Counted from the first letter of the stretch, positions 20,421 through 32,852 are shown. The stretch is 64,000 bases of DNA from Rheum nobile (GCA_027886185.1 WOAB01000506.1:2604001-2668000), one strand, 5' to 3'. Notes: generated by a model from the letters alone, not told the origin. Numbers and translations: made by a program.

Positions 20421-23400
20421 CTCCATATCTGTAGGGAGCGCATATCCACCTTTTTTGCATATTCATTGTCTTCCAGAGATCAGTTCCTCGTCAGCAGCTT
20501 TAGTGCCTTCAAAGGGAACGTTTGAATGAAAGGTTCCCAAAAAACACAACACCTATAATTGAAATCAATATTTAGAGATCAAGTCATATGGCAATGAGCA
20601 TGAAAAGACAACGGGTGATACCGAAAAGAAGTTGGTCGCTCCAACCATGGAAGGGAAATAAAACCCTTAATCCAAAGGTTTTGATGAATTTTGTCCCAAA
20701 TTTTGAGTACATAAAGATAATTTGGTTTTGATATTATTCATATCACTGATATGTATGATATGGTAATGGTTAGATATAACCATGTATGATCTTTTGATCA
20801 TGCGATAAGATATGTATATCGATGGAACGATTATGGAAACATGTCCATGATTTCTCATTACTATTCGATGAGAAGTGATAGGTGTAAAACTTGATTTCGG
20901 ATAAATCTTACATGAGAGATTATTGTATGATCATATAAGGCATAATTGAATTTGTGATCAAACAAATTTCAGATGATCGATCGTTGAAAGGGAAACATGT
21001 CATTATTTGGACGTGTCCCTAACTGGACGGTGTTTAGACTTTGGTAATTTGCATTTAGATGCAAAAGTGACTCTATGTTAGTCACGTGACACCATCAAAA
21101 GGACATTTACATGATGTCAAGGGTATTGTTACCATGGACATTGGAACATGATCATGTATTCACCATTTATTTGGGTGAATGAAAGGTGTCAGAACCTTTG
21201 ATAAAATAAAAATAAACATATGGTTTATAATACAATTATTATCCTGGATTTAAGGATAATGGAAGATTTCATATAATTAAGTTCATACCCTAGATGGGTA
21301 GTTCCCTTGGGAACTATCCATAGTAAGAGATGTTAGTTCCCCTATAAGAAACTCTGCCTTGAAAGGACTAATGTTCTGTAAAGGGTATGAGACATATTAA
21401 AATTTTGTTTTTGTTATATGAAAACCGATCATGGATTGATATTTGCATCATCAATGGACTGATGTAAAGTTCGACAGTTATGATGTCTCTTGTTATGCTC
21501 CCCTAAAGGGACATGTGTCCATTGTAGGGCGTTGTACTACATATATACGTTTTTACATGTAATACTTTATAACTATATGGGATATGATTAGACTGGTGAT
21601 CATGGGTTAATCATGAGGATTCATGATTGAGTTTGCAAGGGTCGGAAGAGACAAAACCAAAACGTCCAGACCTCGAGACCTAGATGAGGTATGAGGGAAA
21701 TGTTCCCCTGTAGGGAAATGTTTCCATATGAGTCTACTACACAAGGTGTGTAGATTACTCATGGTTCAAGTCTACTGTATTTTAGTGTAGATTACCTGGG
21801 TAATGTCTACTAGATATCAAATTACTTAACTTAATTTTACCGTTCCCTTGGTTAGATTACTTCTGTAAGTCTACTGGTTAAGGCCCTACTGTGTTTCATA
21901 GATTTGCTATTTGACTCTACTGTATTTTATATAGATTAGTCGGTTTAGACCCTATTATACTTTTTGTGTATATTGGTCTTGTTTTATTTTGATTTGTGAT
22001 AACATGTGATATTTATGTATGGGAAGAAAAGTGCTAGATATGATTAAGGTTTATAACCAAGGTTTTATATCAACAATGGTGGGAAGTGTACATGCGGTAC
22101 AAGTTTTTCACACATGACAACATTCTGGTTGGTCGAAGAGGGTGAATGTGGTATTTTCCACACGAAAATGTAATGATGTGTCAAATGGGGTCCTTATTTC
22201 CTTGAACTTATGGTGAAATCCATGTTCCTTACTTGGAATAAGTGACAAATTATGGAAAATGAATCCTATGGAAGGAAACATGCTCCCTAAAGGTGGTTGC
22301 ATTCACTAAAGGGAAGCGGTTGTTCCCCTAGAGGGAACTGTACGTTCCTTGGAAGGGAGACGAGTCCTTTCCTATTTATTAAAATAGGGTTCTTTATGAA
22401 AGAACAAAGATGATCTCATATGAACTTTGGTTTGACAGAAACTAAGCTTAATTTATTTGAGTTTGGATCTAGGTGGTAAATGGACTACCCATGCCTAAGA
22501 GATAGACCTTGGGCAAGATATATGTTGATGGCCTCTTTGGGTATGCAAAGCATTCCAAGAACTTTCAGATCAATTCTATTCAGCTGAATGATTTGGTATC
22601 GGTCCAAACCGTAATGAAGTGAAGAAGTGCTATCAATGATGAAGTTCACTTCATAAAACCCGGAACAAAGACATGTTTTTTAGTTTTCATAGAAACATAA
22701 AGTGGGATTGATTCTTCAATAAAGTATATCACTACAACTCCGTAGTAATACAAGAGCAAGGAGGGAAAATATATTCGGTTCCTGATTTCAAGGTTACTTA
22801 GCTAAGGAACTGAGGATGATAATCTACTCAAGTTTGAGAGTAGGATCATATGATCTCATGTAAACAAATAAGTCTCAATTACTATCAGCCTTTTGATAAG
22901 GGTGATGGAAGAATGAGATGGGATATCTCATGGGTATGGACATACACGTGTGAGCGAAGTTCCACCGGATCACAACAATTATGTGATAGATATATTTCCT
23001 CAAGGAAATATGGCCAATGAAAATTTTGGTATTCTTATGTTGGGACAACAACATAAGGTTTGCATAATCATGTAGTGGATAAGACAAAGAAAGCACCTAA
23101 GTGGTGGCATCAAAGATGATGTTTGTCTAGCGGGTTCAATATGAATAATACATAAACGATGGATCTTGTTATGGATTCATCAAGATTCCCTATGTAGCAT
23201 ATGGGGGAGGTCAAAGTGATCCTTGGTAATAGGATCGAAACGAGTCTAAAAGGAAGTATCCCTTGAAGGGAAGTGTCCCTTGACAGGAAACATATTCCTT
23301 ATATGGGAATATGTCCCTTAGTTTCTCGTTTATGCCCCGTGTAGTCATGATGGAATCTTGACTAAAGTTTTCATGAGTTCAAGAAATCTAGTGTACAAGG

Positions 23401-24356
23401 AAGAGTACATTGTGAGATGCAACGTTGAATACGCCTGGTTATGTAGCGGTTTAACAAGTGCTTAAGTGCTATGAGTTGACCATGGTTTATGGTCGTAGTT
23501 GTTTTGGATGCCTTGTTTATGATAGTTTGAATGAGTACTCAAGTACTTGGAGAATATCATGGTTTATGGTCTTGGTTGTGTTCGAATCATTCCTTGGATA
23601 TAGAGAAAAAGTTGGATGCAAGTTGGATCGTCAACTTAGATTATTCATCTAAAAGTGGATGGAAAGTTCCCTTGTGGGGAAGTTTGTCTTGTATGGACTT
23701 CGTCTGTTCCCATGGAGGGACCAGATGTGTTTAGTTCCACTTAATGGTAGTGCCAATTCATGGACTTCGGAAGGAACGATCTAGCATCCTGGATTCGAGA
23801 ATGGAAATGAGATAGGTAGTGATTAGTTGTAGCCAAGTTTATGACAAATGACTATGTAATTAAATCTACCAAATTTCATTAAGGCCGAAACTGATTTCAA
23901 TTATGTGAACATAATAACTCTAGTCAAAGGCCGAAATTGATTTCAATTATGGGAGGTTGGAGATGAAGTCTTTTTAAAAATTCATTTGAAAAAGTGAAAA
24001 TTGTAGGTGCACGATTGAGGTAGAGTTCCCACTAAAAGGATCTACTATATGAACGTGAAGTTTGGGCATTTCATGAAGCTTTGGGTTGTCTTCACATAAT
24101 CACAAATAGATATAGACTCAAGGCCCTTAGAGTCAGGTGCAACTTTGAGTTGTAAAGTAACTCATGTGTGTGTTATCTTCATGCACCCAATGAGGTTGAT
24201 TGGTTTAATCCTTAGGACACCATGATTTCGGGGTGTTTGGAATGTGTAACTACACTAAGCAGAAATTCAATCCTTGTGACATTTTCGTTCATGCATAGAG
24301 TTTGGGATGAAGGCTTGATTTTTTTTGAATCAAGGATTACACAGATGGGGGAGGGT
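20421..24356 (+). mobile_element. Internal region of a non-coding LTR element
   Basis: About 3.9 kb between two related LTRs. No gag, protease, integrase or RT motif can be read in any frame, and the longest open frames are below 75 codons. A purine tract (GATGGGGGAGGG at about 24344-24355) sits immediately before the second LTR, as expected of a retrotransposon. The region is dotted with short hairpins of the form GTTCCC...GGGAAC (for example 21301-21314 and 22322-22338). It fits a large non-autonomous (LARD-like) element or an extremely decayed one. I cannot assign a superfamily. Confidence 0.55.
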
Positions 24357-25043
24357 TGTTGGTGATTTCAGTGTCATCAAGAGTTTGTTCCCTTAGAGGG
24401 AACAATTCCATTTAATGTGATCGGGATTCATACAATATATGGAAACTCATTTCGTTATAACACATGTTTGGGGGGTGTGGACTAGAGTTATGGATGGAAA
24501 CAATAAGGATATGTTACATTTGAAAAGCAAATACTCTTGGAGAGAATTTTGTTGCTTTGTTCCCTTTGAGGGAATTGTTTCCTATAAGGGAACTATACAA
24601 ATGGCTAGTTGATCTTGAGCACATTTAACACGTGGTTAATTAGAACATGTTTGGAACGTGCTTGTAACTGCTGATGCTACTGCAGTTGTAACTTCTCTTG
24701 TAACCACCATAACTTATGTAATTTCCTTGTAAACCATCGGTAACCGTTGGAGACAATTCCCTGAGATGGTTACTTCCATTGGAGCGGTTGTAACCGCGTG
24801 GTAACTACTTGGTAACCACCGGAACCTTCCTTGAACTTCTATAATTCTTTTTCAGAAGTATCTCAGTGCCTATATAAAGGATTTTTGGGTGATACTGTTG
24901 GGGTTAGACGAAGTGATCTCTCATATGATCAAACCTATCCAAAGTTGCACTTCATTATTTACATGCACTCTAAAGTTCAATTCATTTTCAATAGCCTTGA
25001 TCGGCATTGAGCTGGTTTGTCTTATCTCATTTCAAATTTCGTG
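24357..25043 (+). mobile_element. 3' LTR of the non-coding element, cut by the Sirevirus
   Basis: It aligns with 19617 onward, including the hairpin at 24387-24403, the TATATAAAG box near 24872-24880 (20114 in the first copy) and the segment ending TTCAAATTTCGTG. At 25044 the Sirevirus LTR begins. The continuation of this LTR is not in the window, because the far side of the Sirevirus is also interrupted. Confidence 0.75.
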
Positions 25044-25972
25044 TGTTGGAACCTTGACGTTCCCTCTGATTTTGATGATGATAAACACCACTACGTTTTA
25101 TGGTTTTTGTTGTTCCTATGAGTTTCAGGTTTTATGAAAGCATTAAGGAACAATGGAAATCATGTGAAGAAGAGAAAGCAAAGGAGTGCAACAGAACGTT
25201 GTAAAAACAAGGAACGATTACATGGAAGCAAATTAGAAATATGAAAAGCGCATAGATTTCATATAAGGAAACTTTTATACACGGAAACAACATTTCAGGA
25301 ATAATGCGTGGAAGTAGGAGTTGCCATCTGTTACCAGTTGAAGATCGCTACATAAGGAAATGAGATTTGAAGATTTACTTGGAGAGAAAAGTGATAGATA
25401 GTGAGTCTTAGGATTTTTTTTATTATGGAAACTATGAGATTACAAGATGAACTGTTTAGTTGGAAAGAAAATCTTACATTGTTACCTTGTATAACGATTG
25501 ATAGATTATTTAGGTATTTGGTAAGAGGGTCTTGTCCACCACTATAAATAGATGAGTTTGCTTTGGGGAAATGCATCTCAGCTACAACCATCGAAGCATA
25601 CCAACGAGCTATTGCAAGTTGAGATCGAAGATTCAAAGGCAAGGTACGAACTAGTGTTGTGAGTGCTTGCTTAGAGTCTTGTTGTGTTCTTGTGAGTTTA
25701 TTGCACTCAAAGTCTAGAAACCTAGGATCTGTGTGAGAATAGGTGGAGAGAAGACTTGTGAGATTGTACAACTTATTAATAATACAAGTATACAAGGTTT
25801 GAAATCCTCCTAGGGTAACACCTAGAGGTAGAGGTTTTTCTCTTTTCAACTAGTTGGTTGATAGAGTTTCCTCTATAAGGAACTATCTTGATTGTTACTC
25901 TTGAATCTATATTATTTCCGCTACCCAGGGAATAGTCACATCGTTCACTGTCTAACACACTACGATTCAACA
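25044..25972 (+). mobile_element. 5' LTR of the Sirevirus-like element
   Basis: It starts TGTTGGAACC and ends ACGATTCAACA, 929 bp. Its start is repeated at 48924 and its 3' half is related to 6655-7293 and, inverted, to 46079-46943. The upstream flank TCGTG (25039-25043) is the presumptive target duplication, whose partner would lie outside the window. The 172-codon minus-strand frame inside (25849-25331) is not a gene. Confidence 0.85.
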
Positions 25973-25973
25973 A

Positions 25974-25988
25974 TTGGTATCAGAGCAG
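25974..25988 (+). other. Primer binding site of the Sirevirus-like element
   Basis: TTGGTATCAGAGCAG begins one base after the LTR end and is complementary to the 3' end of initiator tRNA-Met. Confidence 0.85.
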
Positions 25989-26033
25989 GTTTGCTCTAGA
26001 TTGTGAGTTTTCTTTTCAGATTCACATGTAACA

Positions 26034-27221
26034 ATGTCATTAACTCATGAAGTCGGAATTGGGAACAACAAACCACCATTCCTGCCCATCGATGGAAAGT
26101 TTCAACACTGGAATGATCTCTTCACCGACTGGATGAAGAGTGATGACTATCAATGCTGGAGAGTCATTGAAGTTGGTGATGAGAAAGTTATTGAAGCAGT
26201 GCTCAAGGGAACAACACCTTGGAGTCAAGATGATTTTAGAATCATGGAGAAAAACTCAAAGGCGCGTATGTTCATCAACAACGCCATCAGTGTTGATGAT
26301 GCGTCTAAGTTGCAGTCCTGTGCAACCGCTAAAGACATGTGGGCTGTTTTGGAGTAGATGTACATGGGAAGTTCCGATCTTTGAGAGATTGATCGCATTT
26401 AAGCCAAGAAAGACTTCTACAACTTTGCCATGATCGACGATGAGACTGTTTCCTTATACCAATCTAGGTTTGAGGAAATCATCGCTCGACTTACTGCTCA
26501 TGAGGTCAAGGATACTGAAATTCTTCCCAAGGAGAAAGTCCTTATCATCATCGATGGACTTCCTCCAAGGAACAAGATGACCAAAGCTATTCTCAAGGAA
26601 AATCCCAATACCCTCTCTCTCACACTTCATGAGGTGTTTAGAAAAATCAAAAAGTATGATAAAAAAGATAAATATGTTAAACCTAAAGGCATAGCCTTGA
26701 TGGTTGAGAAAGTTGTTGAGATGATTGAAAGCAACAAAGATGATAACTTGGATGGTGTAGATCCAGAAACCGCCCTTCTCACCAAGGCCATGCGATCTCT
26801 CTATCGCAAGGGTAGATCATTCAGGAATGATGAGAACAATGGTGAGAAACGTGATATCAAGGATGTTACATGCTACAACTGTAAGGAAAAGGGTCACTAT
26901 GCTAATAAGTGTCCCAAGGGGAACAACTCAGACAACACCAATGGTGAAAATTCTGGGAACGATAAAAAGAAAGCTTTCGTTGATGTCTGGGGTGATGAGT
27001 GTGCTAACTCTGATGATGGCGAGCCAAAGGCATGGGGTAATAACAAGATGTGTGCAATGACTATGAAGTCATCAAGTGAGGAACAAGAGGTAGATCCTGG
27101 AACTTTCTTTGAATCTCTTGTTAATTATGATAAAAAGTCCTTGATTTCTCTTATCAAAAGCATGTATAATGAGAATTTAAAACTCAAAATGATCAATGCT
27201 GAGATAAATGCATTGAATTGA
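26034..27221 (+). pseudogene. Sirevirus gag, three in-frame stops
   Basis: The ATG at 26034 opens a gag frame (FQHWNDLFTDWMKSDDYQCW near the N-terminus, typical of copia gag). Stops at 26355 (TAG), 26382 (TGA) and 26400 (TAA) interrupt it, but the same frame then stays open from 26403 to 27221. There it carries the L-P-P-x-x-x-x-x-x-x-x-x-L-x-E block and the CCHC zinc knuckle CYNCKEKGHYANKC at 26871-26912. Gag would form the particle around the RNA. Because all three stops fall within 48 bases and the frame is otherwise intact, point mutations (not frameshifts) disabled this half. Confidence 0.85.
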
Positions 27222-27950
27222 ATGAATCTCTATCTAGAATTGCTAGTTCCTCTGTTGTTACTTGTGTTAAATATAATGCTACTCGCAGTGAACTTGGTTC
27301 CTCTAAGATGGAGAGGGAACTGTCTCAGATGAAAGCTCAGATTTATAAAATTCACTCTATTCTAGTTGAGTAGAAGATTAAGGAGGAAGAGATTACCTTT
27401 GTTGAGTCCAAGTATGGTGTGGGGTACAAAGGTGAAAAACAAAAGAGTGAGGAACATGAGTTAACCATACCTGAGCTTAGAGAGTTGAAGGATATGGATC
27501 TCCAGAACACCAAAGCTAGGAACATGTACCTAGAAGAGCGTGTGAAAACTCTAGAGAATGGGTTGAATGTAAACCAATCTTGGTACATAGGTCACCCTGC
27601 CCATAAGATGTATCTTATCCAATCCAAGGGAAACCTACCTAGTACACCTGACCTAGTTAGAGCCAAATAGCATAGGATCCCTGTTCCCAACTGTAAGTAC
27701 ACCTTGTGGGATTATTATAAGATTTGTTGGCATTGTAGGAACAACGGCCATGTTGTGAGAAACTATGCTAAGAAACAAAAGTTCACTGAAGAGCACACAC
27801 AACGAAGGAACAGTAAAAGTAACAATGTGTATTTGAGTGATTATGATGCATCTCCTGATATGTTCCATGCTAAGCCTAGAGAATATCACTTTGTTTCTAA
27901 ACGACCAAGTAAAGCCAAGCTTGCCTGGGTCGCTAAACACTAACTCTCTT
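27222..27950 (+). pseudogene. Sirevirus gag extension with a second zinc knuckle
   Basis: After a one-base frameshift near 27215 the coding continues, with a stop at 27371 (TAG), then a Lys/Glu-rich, probably coiled-coil stretch (27419-27580) and a stop at 27668. It goes on with a second knuckle, CWHCRNNGHVVRNYAKK (27733-27783), in which the last cysteine is replaced by tyrosine. Long gag regions with an extra C-terminal part are typical of Sireviruses. The frame ends at 27943, shortly before a 25-base G tract. Confidence 0.7.
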
Positions 27951-27968
27951 AAATGCTGGATGAAGTGA

Positions 27969-27993
27969 GGGGGGGGGGGGGGGGGGGGGGGGG
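27969..27993 (+). repeat. 25-base G homopolymer inside the Sirevirus pol
   Basis: An uninterrupted run of 25 G sits between the gag extension and the protease remnant, where coding sequence is expected. The minus-strand proline-run frame across it is an artefact of the run. It may reflect replication slippage or an assembly or consensus error. Confidence 0.8.
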
Positions 27994-27999
27994 ACAACA

Positions 28000-28138
28000 T
28001 ATAGTTCATTGATAGCGCATGCTCATGCCATATGACGGGAAATAGAGATCACCTCACCTCACTTCAACGACACTCTAAAGGAACCGTTTCCCTTGGAGAC
28101 AACGATGCAGAGAGATAGTAGGAACATGAGAAGCTACT
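28000..28138 (+). pseudogene. Sirevirus aspartic protease remnant
   Basis: The frame reads FIDSACSCHMTGNRDHL near 28011-28061, equivalent to the copia protease site (W-x-x-D-S-G-C-S-x-H-M-T-G). Glycine is replaced by alanine, so the D-S-G triad reads D-S-A. The domain ends at a stop near 28111 and the frame shifts before the integrase segment. Confidence 0.65.
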
Positions 28139-28998
28139 TTGAATTCAAACATCAAGATAAAAGAGGTCAGTTTGGTTCATCAACTTGGTTTTAATTTGCT
28201 AAGTGTAGCTCAACTGTGTGATCAAGGAGACAACGAGACTGTCTTCATGTCTCAAGGTTGCTACGTAAGGAATAGAAAAACCAAGGAAATTGTGTTGAAG
28301 GGTGTCCGATTCAATGATGTGTACACTGTTGACACAACCTTCAAGCCTACAAGGGAACTGTACTTTGCCTCTCTAGCTGAAGAGACGGAACTGTGGCATA
28401 GAAGGCTTGGACATGCTAATCTTCAACTCATCTACAAACTCCACAAGAAGGAACTTGTTCGTGGCCTTCCAAATGTCAAACCTGAGACCCATGGAGTTTG
28501 TGAAGCCTGTGTGAGAGGGAAACAAACACATTCCTCTTTTAAGAGCAAGCCTGATGTTACTACTTCTCGCCCTCTGGAACTGATCCATATGGATCTCTGT
28601 GGTCCCTTGAGGATAGGAAGTCATGCAGGGAATATGTATGTGTTTGTAATTGTTGATGATTATTCTAGATTTACATGGACAATTTTTCTCTCTTCTAAGG
28701 AACATGTATTTGAGACATTTGAGTCTTTCATCAAGAATGTGGAGACAAATTTGGGACAAAAGCTAAGCGCCATTCGACCCGACCATGGAACGGAGTTTGA
28801 GAATGCAATGTTCCTTGATTTCTGCAGGGAACATGGTATTTCTCACAACTTTTCGGCTCCTAGGACACCACAACAGAATGGAGTGGTTGAACGGAAGAAC
28901 AGAACCTTGGAGGACATGGCTAGAACATTGCTCATTGCTAGCAATCTCCCTCGAATCTTCTTGGCTGAAGCAATCAACACGTCCTGCTATATCCTCAA
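28139..28998 (+). pseudogene. Sirevirus integrase, N-terminal and core part
   Basis: This is a long clean frame. After a pre-integrase block (LGFNLLSVAQLCDQG) comes the HHCC zinc finger (HRRLGHANL... followed by CEACVRGKQ, about 28396-28527). The catalytic core has all three acidic residues: D in HMDLCGP (about 28590), D in IRPDHGTEFEN (about 28780) and E in NGVVERKNR (about 28890). Integrase would insert the element's DNA into the genome. The frame is intact up to 28998, where a gypsy solo LTR interrupts it. Coding resumes at 32129. Confidence 0.85.
28994..28998. repeat. Left target site duplication (CTCAA) of the solo LTR
   Basis: CTCAA here equals CTCAA at 32124-32128. Deleting the LTR and one copy rejoins the integrase frame without a gap. 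Confidence 0.9.
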
Positions 28999-31900
28999 TG
29001 TAACACCCCGGGCCAGAGGTGCTATAGTGCCATAGCCCCGAAGGACTATAAGGCGGTTTCTTTCAAGAAAAGAAATCCAAAACTCTTCCAATTACACAAA
29101 AGTCATCAATATTAAAATCCCTGCTCAAGATTTAAAACAACTCTAAAACCTGTCAACCAGTTTAATACATCAATTTATATCCAAAACAACGGAAGCGAAT
29201 ACCAAAAATTTCAAATCTGATGCAAAACTAAATCTTTCACTGTGAAGACACATCTGTGATCCAAAACCCGCTTGTTGCTGCAAACCTGCAAAACTTGATT
29301 GACTGGGGGACCCGATACCCCAGCCAACCACGGCACGTAAACCGAAGTTGGTCAGTCTTACGAAAGACTGGCAAAACTCCTCAAGCCAAAACAGTTCAAA
29401 ACACATACATATATCACCAATCAACTCACAACAACGACAACACGCCACACAATATATATACATATATATAATATCATAACTATACTTAATCATATCAACC
29501 AACCAATACCAACCACACGTCAAAACATATACACACACTATCACATACCATTCATTACTCATCCTTATCCAACTCTTCACTATACTAACCGCAATCAATC
29601 CATCCTCAAACTCATCACAAGCATAAACAAATAAAACGATCCAATCCAACTTCACTGACACGTCCAATCCATCCTTCTCTCTATTACTAATACCTCAATC
29701 AACAACTCTATGCACATACACATCTCTTACTATTTACTTACAACCAAAGCTAACCAATTATAATGAACTCACTACTGCACTAACACAACAAAATCAATTA
29801 ACCTTCACATCAACAAACACATAAACATCAACGAGATAATCATCACATATAAACATAACAAAATAACGATCCAGGTCAGCCACCCTCCTGGTGCCGCCTG
29901 TTCTACCATAAACCGCGACCCAAACCTATATTGGCCCACACCCTCAAGATGGGAAACCAACCTCCACAACATCCACTTAACCATTCCATAAACTCAAAGT
30001 ACCCCTCTATCTGAAACTAGCTACTACCAGCATCCACATCAACAGAGATTCACAACCTTGACTAGTTACAATCAACAACTATAACACACGTAAATTCACA
30101 ACCACAACCAATGGCCAACAATGACCCACAACCACAACTAATAACAATCAACGTCCATCACAAATCCACGTATTCAGGTACACAACCAACATTTAACACA
30201 TAATAGATATCACAACAATCAACCAATTGTAACCCAATAAATAATATAACTCAACACAATAACCGACCAATTCAACCAAAAGATATACATAACAGTCATC
30301 ACCATAATCGACCAATTCCACCAAATAACTCAACTCATCAAAAGCAAATAACTCCAATCCATTCCAACCCATCACCGGTGAGACACTCATCACCTAAAAC
30401 CAACTATCCGGATAGGGACGGTCTCATACCATCCAACACCTAGCCCTTAACAACGCAGGCTACACCCTACGAGGTTTGGTGAGACGATCATCACCTGGCC
30501 CTCCGACTCTGATTCAACATTTTTGGTCCTTAACAACGTAGGCGATTCCCTATGAGGTTTGGTGAGACGATCATCACCTGACCCTTCGACCCCCAATCAA
30601 CGACAATCCAACCACCACACCGACACTCAATCAAACACAACGACAATCAATGTCACACAATCACACATCATCAACCAAGCAATTATAGTCAAATAATCCA
30701 ATCGATCCACAACAATCAATCCACAACAATCAAACCATATTTAGTTACGACCAACCACCACATCACCTTCAGTCAAACACAACACGAGACAATTACTAAC
30801 ACACCCATACATTCACACACACACGCAATCTCAACACACAACTACCAGCACGCACACAATCCAACACACAACCGCCAACACACACAGGTGTCGACATACA
30901 CAATCCAACACACACACACAAGTGTCAACAAACACACATATTCAACCAAGTAATTTCGCAACTAATAATCTAACTTAATTTACTCAGATAAGGCTAAATC
31001 AATTACTGAATCAATATAGGGACAAAAGTAATTTTATAAAATATACGAAGGGTTAGCAAGATTTATCTTGCCTCAAACTCGACAACCACGACCTCAGAGA
31101 TCTCCAACCAACTCGAACGAACCTGCGAAATCAATCCGAGCAAAACCCTGGCGTTAAATACTCATACCAAGCCACTATTAACAAACCCCCAATTTCAAAC
31201 CCTAAAATCATTCCTTAAAAATTCCAATCAAGCAAACCCCACACAATTCAACCAAAGCTCAAATTCAACAATACGGTCACACACTTTCCTCTTCCACTGT
31301 CCACGAAGAACAATTCAACATCAATTCGAACAACACAACATCAATTCGAACAACACAACATCAATTCGAAATTAATCCATAAGCTTACCTTGTCGACAAC
31401 CAACGGTAGTCACCGAGGAGGCTTCTCGACGCCAGAACTCAGCAGCCACACCAGCGCAACACAGCGGACAGCAGCACAACTGCAACAACACGCAGCAGAA
31501 CACCAACAGCGGCTCCGACTTGAAAAAATTCGTTCTCCCTGCTCAGGACTCCAAATGTGATGATTCCAACTCGAGAAGTTAGATCTACGAGTCTAGTTTA
31601 CCTCCTCAAAATTTCAGACCAAAATAATGAGTGAGAAAACAGTTATTACCATTCTCCTGAGACGTCGCAGACGGGGCAACAACACAGCAGTGGAGAGCAG
31701 CGGATCCGGATCTGTGCAGCAGCTCGTCGCGGTTCAACAGAGGTTCGGCTCGCCTCTTCGGTGGCTCGACTCAGCAGCTCCACCGTGGCTTCACGCACCG
31801 GTGAACCAGCATAGCCACGAACTGCACAACAGCACAGCAAGGCAGCAGCAACAGGGGAGGAGGAGGAGGAGGAGGAGCAGCAGCAGCGTCCAAGTCGGGT

Positions 31901-32123
31901 TCGCCGGAGAAGAAAGCTGGCCACAGGAGAAGGAGTTCGTCGGATTCGTCGGGGAAGAGAAGGGAGCAGGGCTGGGCACAGGTGAATCGAATTCGGGAAG
32001 GAGAAAGAGAGCAACCGAGTGAGTTAGGGATTTTAAATCCCCAAATTTCCCATTTCTCCCAATTTAAGCAAAACCTTAATTAATTTACCAATTTGCCATC
32101 ATCAACTTATTTGGGGTATTTCA
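28999..32123 (-). mobile_element. Solo LTR of a Ty3/gypsy element, 3125 bp, minus orientation
   Basis: It begins TGTAACACCCC and ends GGGGTATTTCA (imperfect terminal inverted repeats), is flanked by a perfect 5-bp duplication and has no internal coding region, so it is a solo LTR. Its first kilobase is the reverse complement of the LTR pieces at 1-771 and 2072-2876. Inside are a duplicated 83-bp unit (starting at 30445 and 30528), CA-rich stretches (30770-30930), three copies of a 21-base unit containing ACACAACATCAATTCGA (31310-31370) and a GC-rich block (31620-32020). The open frames of that block are Ser/Cys low-complexity and not convincing genes. Confidence 0.85.
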
Positions 32124-32128
32124 CTCAA

Positions 32129-32676
32129 TCACGCCATGCTTAGACCCTTACTCAATAAAACTGCTTATGAACTAATCAGGGACCGCAAGCCCAATATTTC
32201 CCACTTGCGTGCTTTTGGTTGCATGTGTTTCATTCATAACAATGGGAAAGACAACCTGGGGAAGTTTGATGCACGAAGTGATGAAGGAATCTTCCTGGGG
32301 TATGCTAAAGCAAGCAAGGCTTACAGAGTCTACAATAAGAGAACCCGAAAAATCGAAGAAAGTATCCATGTCGTCTTCGACGAACACTCAAAGGCTGTGA
32401 GTGATGATTCCAATACACCGTTCCCTGATAATGATCTTCCACGAATGCAATGCGAAGACTCAGATGACGATGGTGATGATGGAAATCACCGTGGTAATCC
32501 ACGTACAAGGAACAATGCCCTCAATGTTGGTGGGAGCATTACTGGTTCTCTAAGATTTACCACAAATAGTGGAATTGCTAATACCACTACTACACTAGCA
32601 CCTGATGTTCCCACTACTTCCACTCAAGCGGTAGATGCTGATGTCATCATTGTTCCCAACATAACTACTGGTGAAA
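32129..32676 (+). pseudogene. Sirevirus integrase C-terminal part and linker to RT
   Basis: Downstream of the solo LTR the frame continues with TAYELIRDRKPNISHLRAFGC and then a segment with GKFDARSDEGIFLGYAKASK and a final EESIHVVFDE. These are the standard copia integrase C-terminal blocks (K-T-P-Y-E-L, H-L-R-x-F-G, K-x-x-x-x-x-x-x-G-x-F-L-G-Y-S). An acidic, Thr-rich linker follows. Near 32673 the frame runs into the scrambled edge of the composite insertion and ends at 32690. The RT half resumes at about 43251. Confidence 0.8.
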
Positions 32677-32852
32677 CAATATATGGCTGAAGTTACAAGA
32701 TCATATATATGGCTGAAGTTTCAGGTATTTTAGGTGCAAATTTGGAGACCAATGTAATATTAATTGAAATGCTACCAAGTTTCAGGTATTTTAGGTGCTG
32801 ATGTCATCATTGTTCCCAACATAACTACTGGTGAAACAATATATGGCTGAAG
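32677..32852. repeat. Scrambled junction made of target and LTR fragments
   Basis: Short pieces from several sources are joined. The block starting GCTGATGTCATCATTG of the Sirevirus pol is present at 32637 and again at 32797 (160 bases apart). LTR pieces containing GGCTGAAGTT and GGTGCAAATTTGG each occur two or three times. A 29-base piece starting ACCAATGTAATATT, normally near 41869, is inserted at about 32738-32766. This is not a clean transposon boundary. Template switching or an assembly artefact could explain it. Confidence 0.75.

Noticed and set aside
25331..25849. 172-codon minus-strand frame in the Sirevirus 5' LTR
   Set aside because: No recognisable domain and antisense within an LTR. 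The corresponding frame is not kept in the related LTRs at 6655 and 46079.
27653..28009. 118-codon minus-strand frame with a proline run
   Set aside because: It is antisense to the Sirevirus gag/pol and created by the 25-base G tract.
31627..32022. Overlapping 120-130-codon frames on both strands in a GC-rich block
   Set aside because: Low-complexity Ser, Arg, Cys and Gln runs inside a solo LTR with frames open on both strands at once. Composition explains them better than selection.
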